From JBDHTQ01 sp039808765 (GTDB lineage: Bacteria; Pseudomonadota; Alphaproteobacteria; UBA2400): 64,000 nucleotides of DNA. Positions 50,938 through 59,226 of the stretch are shown here, piece after piece (the first letter of the stretch is position 1; every line of letters starts with the position of its first letter). Under the pieces are notes generated by a model, which made no database searches, was not told where the DNA came from, and saw only the letters and a list, made by a program, of their open reading frames with translations. The position numbers and the translations under genes are program-made. The DNA lies in assembly GCA_039808765.1 (NCBI GenBank), contig JBDHTQ010000001.1, positions 124,001 through 188,000 of the forward strand, in the 5' to 3' direction.

Positions 50938-52350
50938 ATGATTAACCTTGAACGCAAGCAAGCTCCTTATATTTTTTACGGGCAAACAACATCTTTGTGT
51001 GAAGAATGTTTAAATCTCGTTCCCGCTAAAATCATCATTGAGGAGAATGATGTCTTTTATCAGAAACGCTGTGATGAACATGGTGTTCAAAAAACAAAAA
51101 TATCCAGCGATGCCGCCTACTTTAAATGGTGCAAAGATTTTCTCAAACCCGGTGACCGCCCCCATACGTATCAGTCGCGTACCGAGTATGGTTGCCCGCT
51201 TGATTGCGGCCTTTGTCCTGACCATGAACAGCACAGTTGCGTTGCGTTGATTGAAGTGAATGAAGAGTGTAATCTTTCATGTCCGGTTTGCTTCGCTGAC
51301 TCTTCTCCTGCGAAAAAAACAAATCTTTCGCTTGAGCAAATCGAATCAATGATCGACACGTTGCTAAAAAGCGAAGGAGAGTCGGATGTTTTGCAGCTAA
51401 GCGGAGGTGAACCCACTATTCATCCACAAATATTGGATATTTTAAAGCTAGCGAAATCTAAAAATATCCGCCATTTAATGATCAATACAAATGGAGTACG
51501 TATCGCTCGGGATAAAGAGTTTGTCTCTGAGCTTGCCAAACTCGCGCCCGGATTCGAAATTTATTTGCAGTTTGATTCATTAAAAAAAGAAGCGTTGGAA
51601 AATCTGCGCGGAATCGATCTTTCGACTGTTCGGCGAAAAGCGCTGGAAAATTTGGAGGAATTTAACATCTCAACCTCTCTGGTTGTCACGGTTAAACGCG
51701 GGATCAATGATGCTGAAATCGGCTCCATAATTGACTATGCCCTCGGTTTTAAATGCGTGCGCGGCATTACATTTCAGCCGGTGCAAGATGCAGGGCGAAA
51801 TGAAGGATTTGACAAAAATTCTGATCGTTTTCTGCTCTCTGATATTCGCAGGGCGGTCTATGAGCAATCAAATGTCTTTAGTGCAGAAGATATCATCCCC
51901 TTGCCGTGTAATCCTGAAAGTATCTCTATCGCCTACGGATTGCGAGATGGCCGCAAGGTTACACCGATTACATCGCTTATACCAAAAGCCGACTTGATTG
52001 CAGCGGTTCCCAATGCGATTACTTTTGAGAAAAATCAGATTTTGAAACAGAAAATTATTGATTTGTTCTCGCTTTCAAGTGGTGATCTTAATACAGCAGA
52101 CCGAATGCAGGCACTTTTATGTTGCTTGCCGGAGTTTCCCGCTCTTCAGGCTTTAAGTTACGAGAATATCTTCCGTATCACGATTGTCTCTTTTATGGAC
52201 CGATTCAATTTTTGTGTCGGTAATGTTAAGCGATCGTGTATTCACTTTGTTACCCCTAATCAACAAATCATCCCTTTCGATACCTATAATCTTTTCTATC
52301 GAAACAATCTTGTCGAGGCTCTTAGAAAAAAGATGAGGAAGCAAACATGA
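50938..52350 (+). CDS. Radical SAM enzyme, tetraether lipid synthase (Tes)-like
   Basis: This 470-residue enzyme has a Cys-rich N-terminus (C21, C24, C45), a second set in YGCPLDCGLCPDHEQHSC (C86, C90, C93, C101), then the radical SAM site CNLSCPVC (C111, C115, C118) with LSGGEPTIHP and LMINTNGVRIA. This order is that of the MJ0619/Tes family, which joins lipid tails to form archaeal tetraether lipids; distant bacterial relatives are known. Here the substrate is unknown, but the Lgt-like neighbour and the acyltransferase point to lipids. ATG at 50938 is preceded by GAGGCGGG. Confidence 0.82.
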   Translation: MINLERKQAPYIFYGQTTSLCEECLNLVPAKIIIEENDVFYQKRCDEHGVQKTKISSDAAYFKWCKDFLKPGDRPHTYQSRTEYGCPLDCGLCPDHEQHSCVALIEVNEECNLSCPVCFADSSPAKKTNLSLEQIESMIDTLLKSEGESDVLQLSGGEPTIHPQILDILKLAKSKNIRHLMINTNGVRIARDKEFVSELAKLAPGFEIYLQFDSLKKEALENLRGIDLSTVRRKALENLEEFNISTSLVVTVKRGINDAEIGSIIDYALGFKCVRGITFQPVQDAGRNEGFDKNSDRFLLSDIRRAVYEQSNVFSAEDIIPLPCNPESISIAYGLRDGRKVTPITSLIPKADLIAAVPNAITFEKNQILKQKIIDLFSLSSGDLNTADRMQALLCCLPEFPALQALSYENIFRITIVSFMDRFNFCVGNVKRSCIHFVTPNQQIIPFDTYNLFYRNNLVEALRKKMRKQT

Positions 52351-52883
52351 TCATCCGTATTTTCTTTGCTACGCTATTGTGTGTCGTTGGTATAGGGCTT
52401 CTAGCCTTGGGAGGGTTTTGTGGATGGTTTTTTCTACAGGCGAGCACTGATATAGATTATATATTATTTTTAGTGTGTACTTGGTTTTTTGCACTGGTGT
52501 TTTTTTTAGGAGCTTTTTTTATCTTAAAAAGTTCCAAAAGACATGTTGCAGATGATCAAAAGCCGTCGGTTGATAAAAAAATTGATAAACGCACAAAATC
52601 AAACACTTTGCGTCTTTTCTTTACAATAATACTGGCCGTGTGCAGTTTTTGGTTTTTTGTCCTCGGAGGATTTTGTCTTTTGTTGGTTTCTCCAATAAAT
52701 GAAACGCTTTCTTTCAGTCTTTACGTTATTATTCCACTCGCCCTTTCAAGCATATTTCTTTTATCGGCAATTCGGGTTTCAAGATCTTCTAACAAGCAGA
52801 GTGACAATGATTTTTATGATTCTATCAAGAAAAAAAATCTTCACATAATTGATAACGACGATGATAACACATCAGTGGGGTAG
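52347..52883 (+). CDS. Four-helix membrane protein with internal duplication
   Basis: This is a 178-residue protein with two similar halves. Each has two hydrophobic helices: IRIFFATLLCVVGIGLLALG then GFCGWFF, and LRLFFTIILAVCSFWFFVLG then GFCLLL, with LGGFC shared. Basic linkers (KSSKRH, SRSSNKQ) follow each pair. The family is unknown. It overlaps the radical SAM gene by four bases, so it belongs to the same operon and may be a membrane partner of the enzyme. Confidence 0.7.
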   Translation: MIIRIFFATLLCVVGIGLLALGGFCGWFFLQASTDIDYILFLVCTWFFALVFFLGAFFILKSSKRHVADDQKPSVDKKIDKRTKSNTLRLFFTIILAVCSFWFFVLGGFCLLLVSPINETLSFSLYVIIPLALSSIFLLSAIRVSRSSNKQSDNDFYDSIKKKNLHIIDNDDDNTSVG

Positions 52884-52887
52884 AGCG

Positions 52888-53988
52888 ATGCGTGTCACGG
52901 GATTGGATTCTTTGCGTGGAATTGCAGCAGCAATTGTTGTTTTGAGTCACTACCATCACCTGATTGACAATAAAGCCATTACACATCACTGGCTTATCAC
53001 ATACACACCGCTACAATTTTTTGTGGCGGGGCGAGAGGCTGTTTTACTTTTCTTTATGTTAAGCGGTTATGTCTTGACCCTGCCGTTTTTATCCGGGTAT
53101 CAGCAGAACTATCGCGACTTTATCACACGCCGGTTTTGCAGAATTTATATTCCGTTCTTTTTTGCTCTCACTATTTCTATGCTGCTTTATTTTACTCTTG
53201 CTGTCCCTCATCCCGAAGTTACGTTTCCATGGAATGGGTGGTCTCAGCATTTTACGGCCACAGCTATTCTTGGCCACTACACCATGCTGGGTTTAACGGG
53301 CACGGAAAGCTTAAATCCCCCGATCTGGAGCTTGATCATTGAGATGCGTGCATCGATCATTTTTCCCCTGCTCGTGTGGGCTATTTTGCGTGGAAATGCG
53401 TTGACTATCGGGCTCAGTGGGATTCTTGCGTATTTCGCCAGCAGAATCCTTCATCAACAAGCTGGGGACGCGGATTTTTATGAGGCGGATAGCATTTTTA
53501 ATACGTTTGCTCTTACAGCCTATTATTTGCCTTACTTTTTCATCGGTATCTTTATGGCTGTTCATCAGGAAAAGCTAAAGACTTGGATGAAATGCCTTTC
53601 AAGTAAAGTACATGTTATAATATGTGCTGTTTTTCTCTGTGTTCCACAAGGTATGTTAGCGTCGCATTTCCTTATCTCGGAGGGATGGGGAACCCTGATT
53701 AACTTCTATATTCTTCTGGCAACGATTACGTATGACAGGGTGAACAATATTTTATCGATGCAACCCTTTAGGTGGCTGGGCCGTGTTTCTTTCAGTCTTT
53801 ATTTAATACAGATTCCAATAATCTGGAGTGTGATGTATCTTACCTATCAACAGCTGTCGCTTTTTGAAACGTTCATGTTGGCGACGGTTCTTCTCGTCGT
53901 CGTTTCAGAACTTATGCACCGTTACGTGGAAGTACCTTCTATACAGATAGGAAAGAAGCTGACACAGAAGTGTTCTGCCATTGCTTAA
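52888..53988 (+). CDS. Acyltransferase family 3 membrane protein
   Basis: This 366-residue acyltransferase-3 protein has about ten hydrophobic helices. The N-terminal signature is GLDSLRGIAAAIVVLSHYHH, with the conserved catalytic His, followed by LFFMLSGYVLTLP and RRFCRIYIPFF. Such enzymes acylate sugars or lipids at the membrane. I chose ATG at 52888, four bases after the previous stop; the longer frame would overlap that gene. It completes the four-gene lipid-type operon. Confidence 0.88.
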   Translation: MRVTGLDSLRGIAAAIVVLSHYHHLIDNKAITHHWLITYTPLQFFVAGREAVLLFFMLSGYVLTLPFLSGYQQNYRDFITRRFCRIYIPFFFALTISMLLYFTLAVPHPEVTFPWNGWSQHFTATAILGHYTMLGLTGTESLNPPIWSLIIEMRASIIFPLLVWAILRGNALTIGLSGILAYFASRILHQQAGDADFYEADSIFNTFALTAYYLPYFFIGIFMAVHQEKLKTWMKCLSSKVHVIICAVFLCVPQGMLASHFLISEGWGTLINFYILLATITYDRVNNILSMQPFRWLGRVSFSLYLIQIPIIWSVMYLTYQQLSLFETFMLATVLLVVVSELMHRYVEVPSIQIGKKLTQKCSAIA

Positions 53989-54017
53989 CACGATTTAATA
54001 TCCTTATTGAATTGTTA

Positions 54018-54109
54018 AAAACTGCTTTAAATTAACCTCCTCTAAAAGATTACGGTTTTTTTACCTTGCTCATGTAAACTTGCACATAAAGCATTTTTAA
54101 AGCAGTTTT
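54018..54109 (+). repeat. 14-bp perfect inverted repeat in leader of peptidase-like gene
   Basis: AAAACTGCTTTAAA (54018-54031) and TTTAAAGCAGTTTT (54096-54109) pair fully across 64 bases. Just inside the left arm, TCCTCT (54038-54043) is complementary to the ribosome site AGAGGA (54115-54120) of the downstream gene. A leader structure that could hide the ribosome site is possible. Confidence 0.7.
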
Positions 54110-54127
54110 CATGAAGAGGAAGTCGTG

Positions 54128-56257
54128 ATGGTGCAAAGCAATGTCCTTGTCAATCCTGATGGATCTGGTTTGCAGGGAGCAGCATTGCTCAGAGCTATTC
54201 GCCAAGAGGCGATGAGTGATCCTGAAAGTGCCCTTAATAATCTCGAGCACTATATTGACCGGTTCCCAAAAAATGAGGATAAGCGCTCGCTTATTCTAAC
54301 GGCATTGTTGCATCATCCTGAAAATGCCATGCTGCACGCAGACCAGTTTATGAAATATTTTTCGGCTCGGGAGCAGGCAGATATTGTTCGTGATCAGCTG
54401 AGATTTAATCCTGAATCAGCAGTTTTTTTTCCTCAGAATACACTTTCTTATTTACCAGAAAATGAGCGTGCACAGGCTGTTATCAGGGCCGGGCTTAAAG
54501 CACCTGGCAGTATTTATAATAACCCTGAGCCGTTTATGAGTGAAATTCCAAGCCGTGATCGGGCCATGGTTGTCCGGAAGCTTGCTGCAGGCATGCCTGA
54601 CAATCTGCAAGGGTTTCGTAGAATTATTGCAACATTGCCGGGCAGTGATCAAGATGAGGTTGCTGCAGAATTAGAGCGCAACTTTTTGTTGGGGGGTACG
54701 AATGCAAGCAGTATTAGTGATGCTCCTGACTTTTCGGATTTTGTTAGCAGGTCGCGCGGCGCAGAACTTGCAGCTCTGCGAGATAAACGCACAGGTTATT
54801 TGAAAGAAGCACAACAACTGAATTACGCACATGATCAGCCCTTTGAAGAGCGCTTTGCGGCAGTGAGGTCACAAACGCCGGATCATCTTTATAGTCTAAT
54901 GGTTCTCGGTCGGTCAGAACTTTATACCTCCTCTTATATGGGGGTAATGGACTTTTTTGCTAGCAGGATGAAGAGTGAAGGGAAAAATGTTTTTGATGTG
55001 ATGGGTGATTTACCGCCCACAAGTATCATGACGTTTCTAGAAGGGGCTGCATCTTACAACAAGCTAGATCGCGCTTTATCTGTTATTCCAAAAGGAAAGT
55101 GGGGAGAAATTCTCGAGACATTCGGTGCTGCGATCGATCGTGGTGAAGGGCAAATGTCTGTGGCGCTTGTCGATGTAATGAACAAAATGCCGGACCCAGA
55201 AATTCGTAATCAAATGGAGCGCTTTATTGAGAATAAATATCAAACATCCACTGGGGAGCAGAAGGATTTTTATGGCCTGTTGGGGACGCATTATAATAAC
55301 CGCATGCGTACCAATGCCATTCACATTGATCATCCTGAACGCTATCAAACGGATTATGATGGTAGCTCGACAACTCAACTTTCCCACAGCAAGGTGATGG
55401 GGCAGGATGGAATTTTTCGTCAGTTGAGCGTTTTTCCGGAAGATGAAGATGGGCAGGCATCTTTCTCGAACTTTATGAGAACCTATCAAGGTAATAAAAA
55501 TTACAAGATTCAGCAGACAGAGGATTACGTTAAAATTACGCCAACAAATGGTGCAAAAATGGAGATTTATGCCAATAAGCCCGGGCACTCCCCTGATAAA
55601 ATTCTACAAGCAATCGGTGGCCCAGATGCCACACCAGAATCAGTTGAAATTGATATGGTTGTTAATCGGGGTCATAGCTACAACTTCGGTGATACGATGC
55701 CGTATTTCAGTAAGAATACTTCTTTGGCGTTTTTGGGGTCATGTGGCGGGTATGGCGAGATTGGCAGTGTTCTTGAGGTCTCGCCGGGTATGCAGGTAAT
55801 TGCCACCAAACAGACGGGAGCTATGGCTGTAAATGATCCCCTCCTCTTGCATATCAATGAAAGTGTGAGGATGGGTAAGCCGATTGTGTGGGAGCAGGAA
55901 AGTGCCTTTCTGAAAAGTCTAAACAGTCCTCATAAGGAAGGATATATCATGCCTGATCAGAATACTGCTCTACTCATGCAGCGCCAAATTAATTTCTTCA
56001 GGGCAAGAGAGTTGGATGCCTCTCCTCAACCATGGATGACAGATACTGTGCAGCAGGGAGATACAGGGATGATGGTTGGAGGTGATGGTGTGCAAGGCGT
56101 TTCAGAGTTGCGGCGACAACTAGATTTACTCGATTTCTCCAGCAACGAAAATTGGGGTTTAGATTGGTCTAGTGGGGCTGTTCAGTTGAATTTTGAAGGC
56201 CCCGCTAATACCGAGCGGCCGCGCGCTCCAACCCCACCCGTTCAAAGGTTGCATTGA
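54128..56257 (+). CDS. Large protein with caspase-like cysteine peptidase domain
   Basis: This is a 709-residue protein. The first two thirds are helical, with tetratricopeptide-like repetition (DPESALNNLEHYIDRFPKNE, HPENAMLHADQFMKYF). Near the end, VVNRGHSYNFGDTMPYFS and LAFLGSCGGYGEI place a His (516) and a Cys (539) in the order and setting of a clan CD (caspase/CHAT/gingipain-type) peptidase, followed by IATKQTGAMAVNDPLL. A Pro-rich tail follows (TERPRAPTPPVQ). No signal peptide is seen. I chose ATG at 54128 with AGAGGA seven bases upstream. The target is unknown. Confidence 0.72.
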   Translation: MVQSNVLVNPDGSGLQGAALLRAIRQEAMSDPESALNNLEHYIDRFPKNEDKRSLILTALLHHPENAMLHADQFMKYFSAREQADIVRDQLRFNPESAVFFPQNTLSYLPENERAQAVIRAGLKAPGSIYNNPEPFMSEIPSRDRAMVVRKLAAGMPDNLQGFRRIIATLPGSDQDEVAAELERNFLLGGTNASSISDAPDFSDFVSRSRGAELAALRDKRTGYLKEAQQLNYAHDQPFEERFAAVRSQTPDHLYSLMVLGRSELYTSSYMGVMDFFASRMKSEGKNVFDVMGDLPPTSIMTFLEGAASYNKLDRALSVIPKGKWGEILETFGAAIDRGEGQMSVALVDVMNKMPDPEIRNQMERFIENKYQTSTGEQKDFYGLLGTHYNNRMRTNAIHIDHPERYQTDYDGSSTTQLSHSKVMGQDGIFRQLSVFPEDEDGQASFSNFMRTYQGNKNYKIQQTEDYVKITPTNGAKMEIYANKPGHSPDKILQAIGGPDATPESVEIDMVVNRGHSYNFGDTMPYFSKNTSLAFLGSCGGYGEIGSVLEVSPGMQVIATKQTGAMAVNDPLLLHINESVRMGKPIVWEQESAFLKSLNSPHKEGYIMPDQNTALLMQRQINFFRARELDASPQPWMTDTVQQGDTGMMVGGDGVQGVSELRRQLDLLDFSSNENWGLDWSSGAVQLNFEGPANTERPRAPTPPVQRLH

Positions 56258-56295
56258 AATACACATAAAGAAAAATGCCGTACTCTAGAAGAAGT

Positions 56296-57090
56296 TCAAT
56301 ACTGTGGTTGTGTAAACACGAATAACTTTTGGCCAGATTGTCTTGTTATACAACCCATACCGATTGCCCCCATTTTTAGTTCTTCTAATACACTTGAGGT
56401 TGGATTTGTCACATCTATTATCAAAGAGTCCACTGGCATGAGGTTTCCATTATCATTGGAAATACCACCAACCATACGACTAAACAAAAGCGCAGGATTT
56501 TTTCTGTCAGGGCTTGTGTTAGAATAGCCTATCATTTGAAACCCGGCAGCAAAAGCAGCACGGCATGCATTTGTATTATTGGCTTGAATCTGAGCCAATA
56601 ATATTGGGTTATCCGATGGTTTTATTGAACGGGTACGGAGATGTTCAAGCGCTGAGCGTATTAGTGCTGATCCAAGCCCAAATCCTCTTTGGCGAGGGGT
56701 AACAAGCAAATTATGGCCAACGAATAGACGATTATGGTCAACAAATGGGTTGTTCTGGCCAACAAATGAACTCTGGTTAAAACTGAATGTGCATGGGGTA
56801 ATTCCTTCTAGAGGAGAAACAAAAAAGCAACCCGAAATTTTTTTCGAGTCCTCAAGTTGTGCAACCAAAACTACACCTGAAGGCGAAAATGCATAACTTA
56901 TTACATCTTCTTTTTTTAAGTGTCTTGGGAGTTCTCTGAAATTTCGCCCGTACTTATGCCTCAGACATGCAATTTGTAGTTCTAAAACACCCTCAATATC
57001 CGTTGGATCTAGCAAACGGATCTGGATCACATTTTGTCGACACTCTGGACCAGCAACTGCTGTTATTCTTATTAAATTTTGATCAATCAA
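56296..57090 (-). CDS. GNAT family acetyltransferase
   Basis: This 264-residue GNAT protein has the acetyl-CoA motif VTPRQRGFGLGSALIRSALE, followed by ANNTNACRAAFAAGFQMIGY. Before motif A lies a perfect heptad repeat (FVGQNNP, FVDHNRL, FVGHNLL; residues 109-129), absent from ordinary family members and formed by three 21-base DNA units. The C-terminus adds about 65 residues that I do not recognise. The substrate is unknown. Confidence 0.78.
   Translation of the reverse strand: MIDQNLIRITAVAGPECRQNVIQIRLLDPTDIEGVLELQIACLRHKYGRNFRELPRHLKKEDVISYAFSPSGVVLVAQLEDSKKISGCFFVSPLEGITPCTFSFNQSSFVGQNNPFVDHNRLFVGHNLLVTPRQRGFGLGSALIRSALEHLRTRSIKPSDNPILLAQIQANNTNACRAAFAAGFQMIGYSNTSPDRKNPALLFSRMVGGISNDNGNLMPVDSLIIDVTNPTSSVLEELKMGAIGMGCITRQSGQKLFVFTQPQY
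56704..56766 (-). repeat. Three in-frame 21-bp units in the GNAT gene
   Basis: Three tandem 21-base units encode FVGQNNP, FVDHNRL and FVGHNLL. The units match at most positions and keep the reading frame, a recent local duplication. Confidence 0.7.
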
Positions 57091-57130
57091 TTTGAATATC
57101 CTTCATTCTTGGGTTAAAAAATAAATTGTA

Positions 57131-58465
57131 TTACACCTTCTCACCGATTAGATCATATTCTTCGGCATCACATATTCGTGCTTTGACAATATCGCCCACT
57201 TGAGCACCATCAAAATGGTCTAAAAAGACATTGCCGTCAATTTCTGGAGCGTCTGCCTGAGAGCGGGCAACCACTTCATCTTCATTCACATCATCAATAA
57301 TTACGGGGATGATCTGGCCAATTTTTTTCTGCAGACGTGCAGCGGAAATCGCTTGTTGCTTTTGCATAAAGCGGTGCCAGCGTTCTTCTTTAATTTCTTC
57401 GGGAACGGCGGTAAGGCCTAAATTGTTTGCTGTAGCACCTTCCACGGCCTCATACTTAAAGCAGCCGACGCGGTCGAGCTGCGCCTCATCAAGGAACGAC
57501 AGCAGTTGCTCGAAATCTTCGTTGGTTTCACCCGGAAAGCCGACAATAAACGTGGAGCGCAAAGTGAGGTCAGGACAACGCTGACGCCAATTATTAATCC
57601 GCTCAAGCGTTTTTTCCTGATGCGCTGGCCGTTTCATTGCTTTTAAAACGGTGGGGCTGGCATGTTGAAAAGGAATATCAAGGTAAGGCAGAATTGTCCC
57701 CGCAGCCATCAAGTCAATTACCTCATCGACATGAGGGTAGGGGTAGACATAGTGCATACGCACCCACGCTCCCAACGTGCCGAGTTCGCGCGCGAGATCA
57801 ATGAATTTCGCGCGAACATCTTTATCATTCCATTTGCTTGAGGCATACTTGATGTCCATTCCGTAAGCAGAAGTATCTTGCGAGATGACCAGCAACTCTT
57901 TAACCCCTGCTTTAACAAGGCGTTCGGCTTCTCGCAGAACATCGCCAGCTTGGCGGCTGACCAAATCGCCTCGCAGCTGCGGGATGATGCAAAAGGTGCA
58001 ACGGTTGCTGCATCCTTCCGAAATTTTGAGATAGGCGTAATGGCGTGGCGTAAGCTTTATTCCCTGCGGCGGGACAAGGTCTTGATAGGGATCATGCGCG
58101 GGTGGCACTGCTTTATGAACAGCCTCAATAACGCTCTCATATTTTTGTGGGCCTGTAATCGCCAGAACATCAGGAAACCGCTCACGAATTTTCTCAGGTG
58201 TCGCGCCCAAGCAGCCTGTGACAATGACGCGGCCGTTTTCAGCCATAGCTTCGCCGATTGCATCCAGTGATTCATCCCGGGCGGAATCAATAAAACCACA
58301 GGTATTAACAATCACGACATCAGCCCCCTGATAATCAGGCGACAAAGCATACCCTTCTGCGCGCAAATGGGTCAAAATGCGCTCTGAATCAACTAAGGCT
58401 TTGGGGCAGCCAAGGGAAACGATCCCAATTTTTTGCTGTGTGGCTGTATTGGTTCTTTTTGTCAT
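57131..58465 (-). CDS. rimO: Ribosomal protein S12 methylthiotransferase RimO
   Basis: RimO adds a methylthio group to an aspartate of ribosomal protein S12. The 444-residue protein has the N-terminal MTTase domain (IGIVSLGCPKALVDSERIL, VNTCGFIDSA, VTGCLGA), the radical SAM site (EGCSNRCTFCIIPQLRG) and a C-terminal TRAM domain. The length is typical. Confidence 0.96.
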   Translation of the reverse strand: MTKRTNTATQQKIGIVSLGCPKALVDSERILTHLRAEGYALSPDYQGADVVIVNTCGFIDSARDESLDAIGEAMAENGRVIVTGCLGATPEKIRERFPDVLAITGPQKYESVIEAVHKAVPPAHDPYQDLVPPQGIKLTPRHYAYLKISEGCSNRCTFCIIPQLRGDLVSRQAGDVLREAERLVKAGVKELLVISQDTSAYGMDIKYASSKWNDKDVRAKFIDLARELGTLGAWVRMHYVYPYPHVDEVIDLMAAGTILPYLDIPFQHASPTVLKAMKRPAHQEKTLERINNWRQRCPDLTLRSTFIVGFPGETNEDFEQLLSFLDEAQLDRVGCFKYEAVEGATANNLGLTAVPEEIKEERWHRFMQKQQAISAARLQKKIGQIIPVIIDDVNEDEVVARSQADAPEIDGNVFLDHFDGAQVGDIVKARICDAEEYDLIGEKV

Positions 58466-58556
58466 GGTGAGCCTTATTACAAGAACGAAGCCTCTGTTGT
58501 CTATAAAATTTATCGTAGCTTAACGCGCGCCACGAATGTGAATATCCGGAAACATG

Positions 58557-59152
58557 TCATTCTTTGAGCATCATAACGTCTGGAACAGGAAAAAATTTAA
58601 GCTGATTATGTTTTTTCAAAATGTTCTTTACCGTATCATCTATCATGATTTCACGTACCGCACCATCAATCATGTTCGCAAAAGCAATGTCCTTGTTGGG
58701 GGGTGCGAAGTCGACTTCAGACTTGCTCACGATTAGGGGAAGAAGTACAAGTTTTCCCGGATTGCTCTTATCAAAATCAAAAAATGAAAAAGCAACGATC
58801 ACAGCCGCATCTGCTTTCTTTGTTGCAACCTCTTGAAACAGCTGAGAATATTTAGAAATTAAAGGCAGGGTATCGGTTTTTGCCTGCGGAAATTTTTGAC
58901 GGGTAATTTCGTCACCGGCTTCTTTTTCAATCACACCAAAAGTTAGACCAGGAGTATTAAAAAAATCGAGAGGCGCCTCTTCTGTCCACTCAATTTTAAG
59001 GGAAAGCATAATATCCGCAGCGGATTGTATTTGTTTTAATAACACGTTCGTAGGTGGGTGTTGCTGATGTCATTCTCAGCATGAATTGCGGATGTAGATA
59101 TCATAAAAGCAGTCAGAAATAGCGCTATCATCCATTTGATTTTTTGATTCAT
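58557..59152 (-). pseudogene. Solute-binding protein (SBP_bac_3-like) pseudogene
   Basis: Three reading frames carry consecutive pieces of a periplasmic amino-acid-type binding protein. An ATG at 59152 starts a signal peptide (KIKWMIALFLTAFMISTSAI, then HAEND) that stops after 39 codons. A second frame then reads TPTYERVIKTNTIRCGYYAF, the classic start of mature binding proteins. A third frame from about 58990 reads LKIEWTEEAP and continues with VIEKEAGDEITRQKFPQAKT and YSQLFQEVATKKADAAV to the stop at 58557. The middle of the domain is missing, so internal deletions accompany the frameshifts. The 162-codon open frame alone should not be called a gene. Confidence 0.78.
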
Positions 59153-59226
59153 TTATTTTTTCTCACCTGTTAAAACGCTATGGTTTTGTTTAGCATGAGG
59201 TTTAGTGGTGATAAGGGGATAAAAGC

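Noticed and set aside
55076..55588. 170-codon minus-strand frame within the peptidase-like gene
   Set aside because: Shadow frame with no recognisable features.
58557..59045. 162-codon frame as an intact gene
   Set aside because: Its start lies inside the signal-to-domain part of a broken binding-protein gene; the upstream pieces are in other frames.
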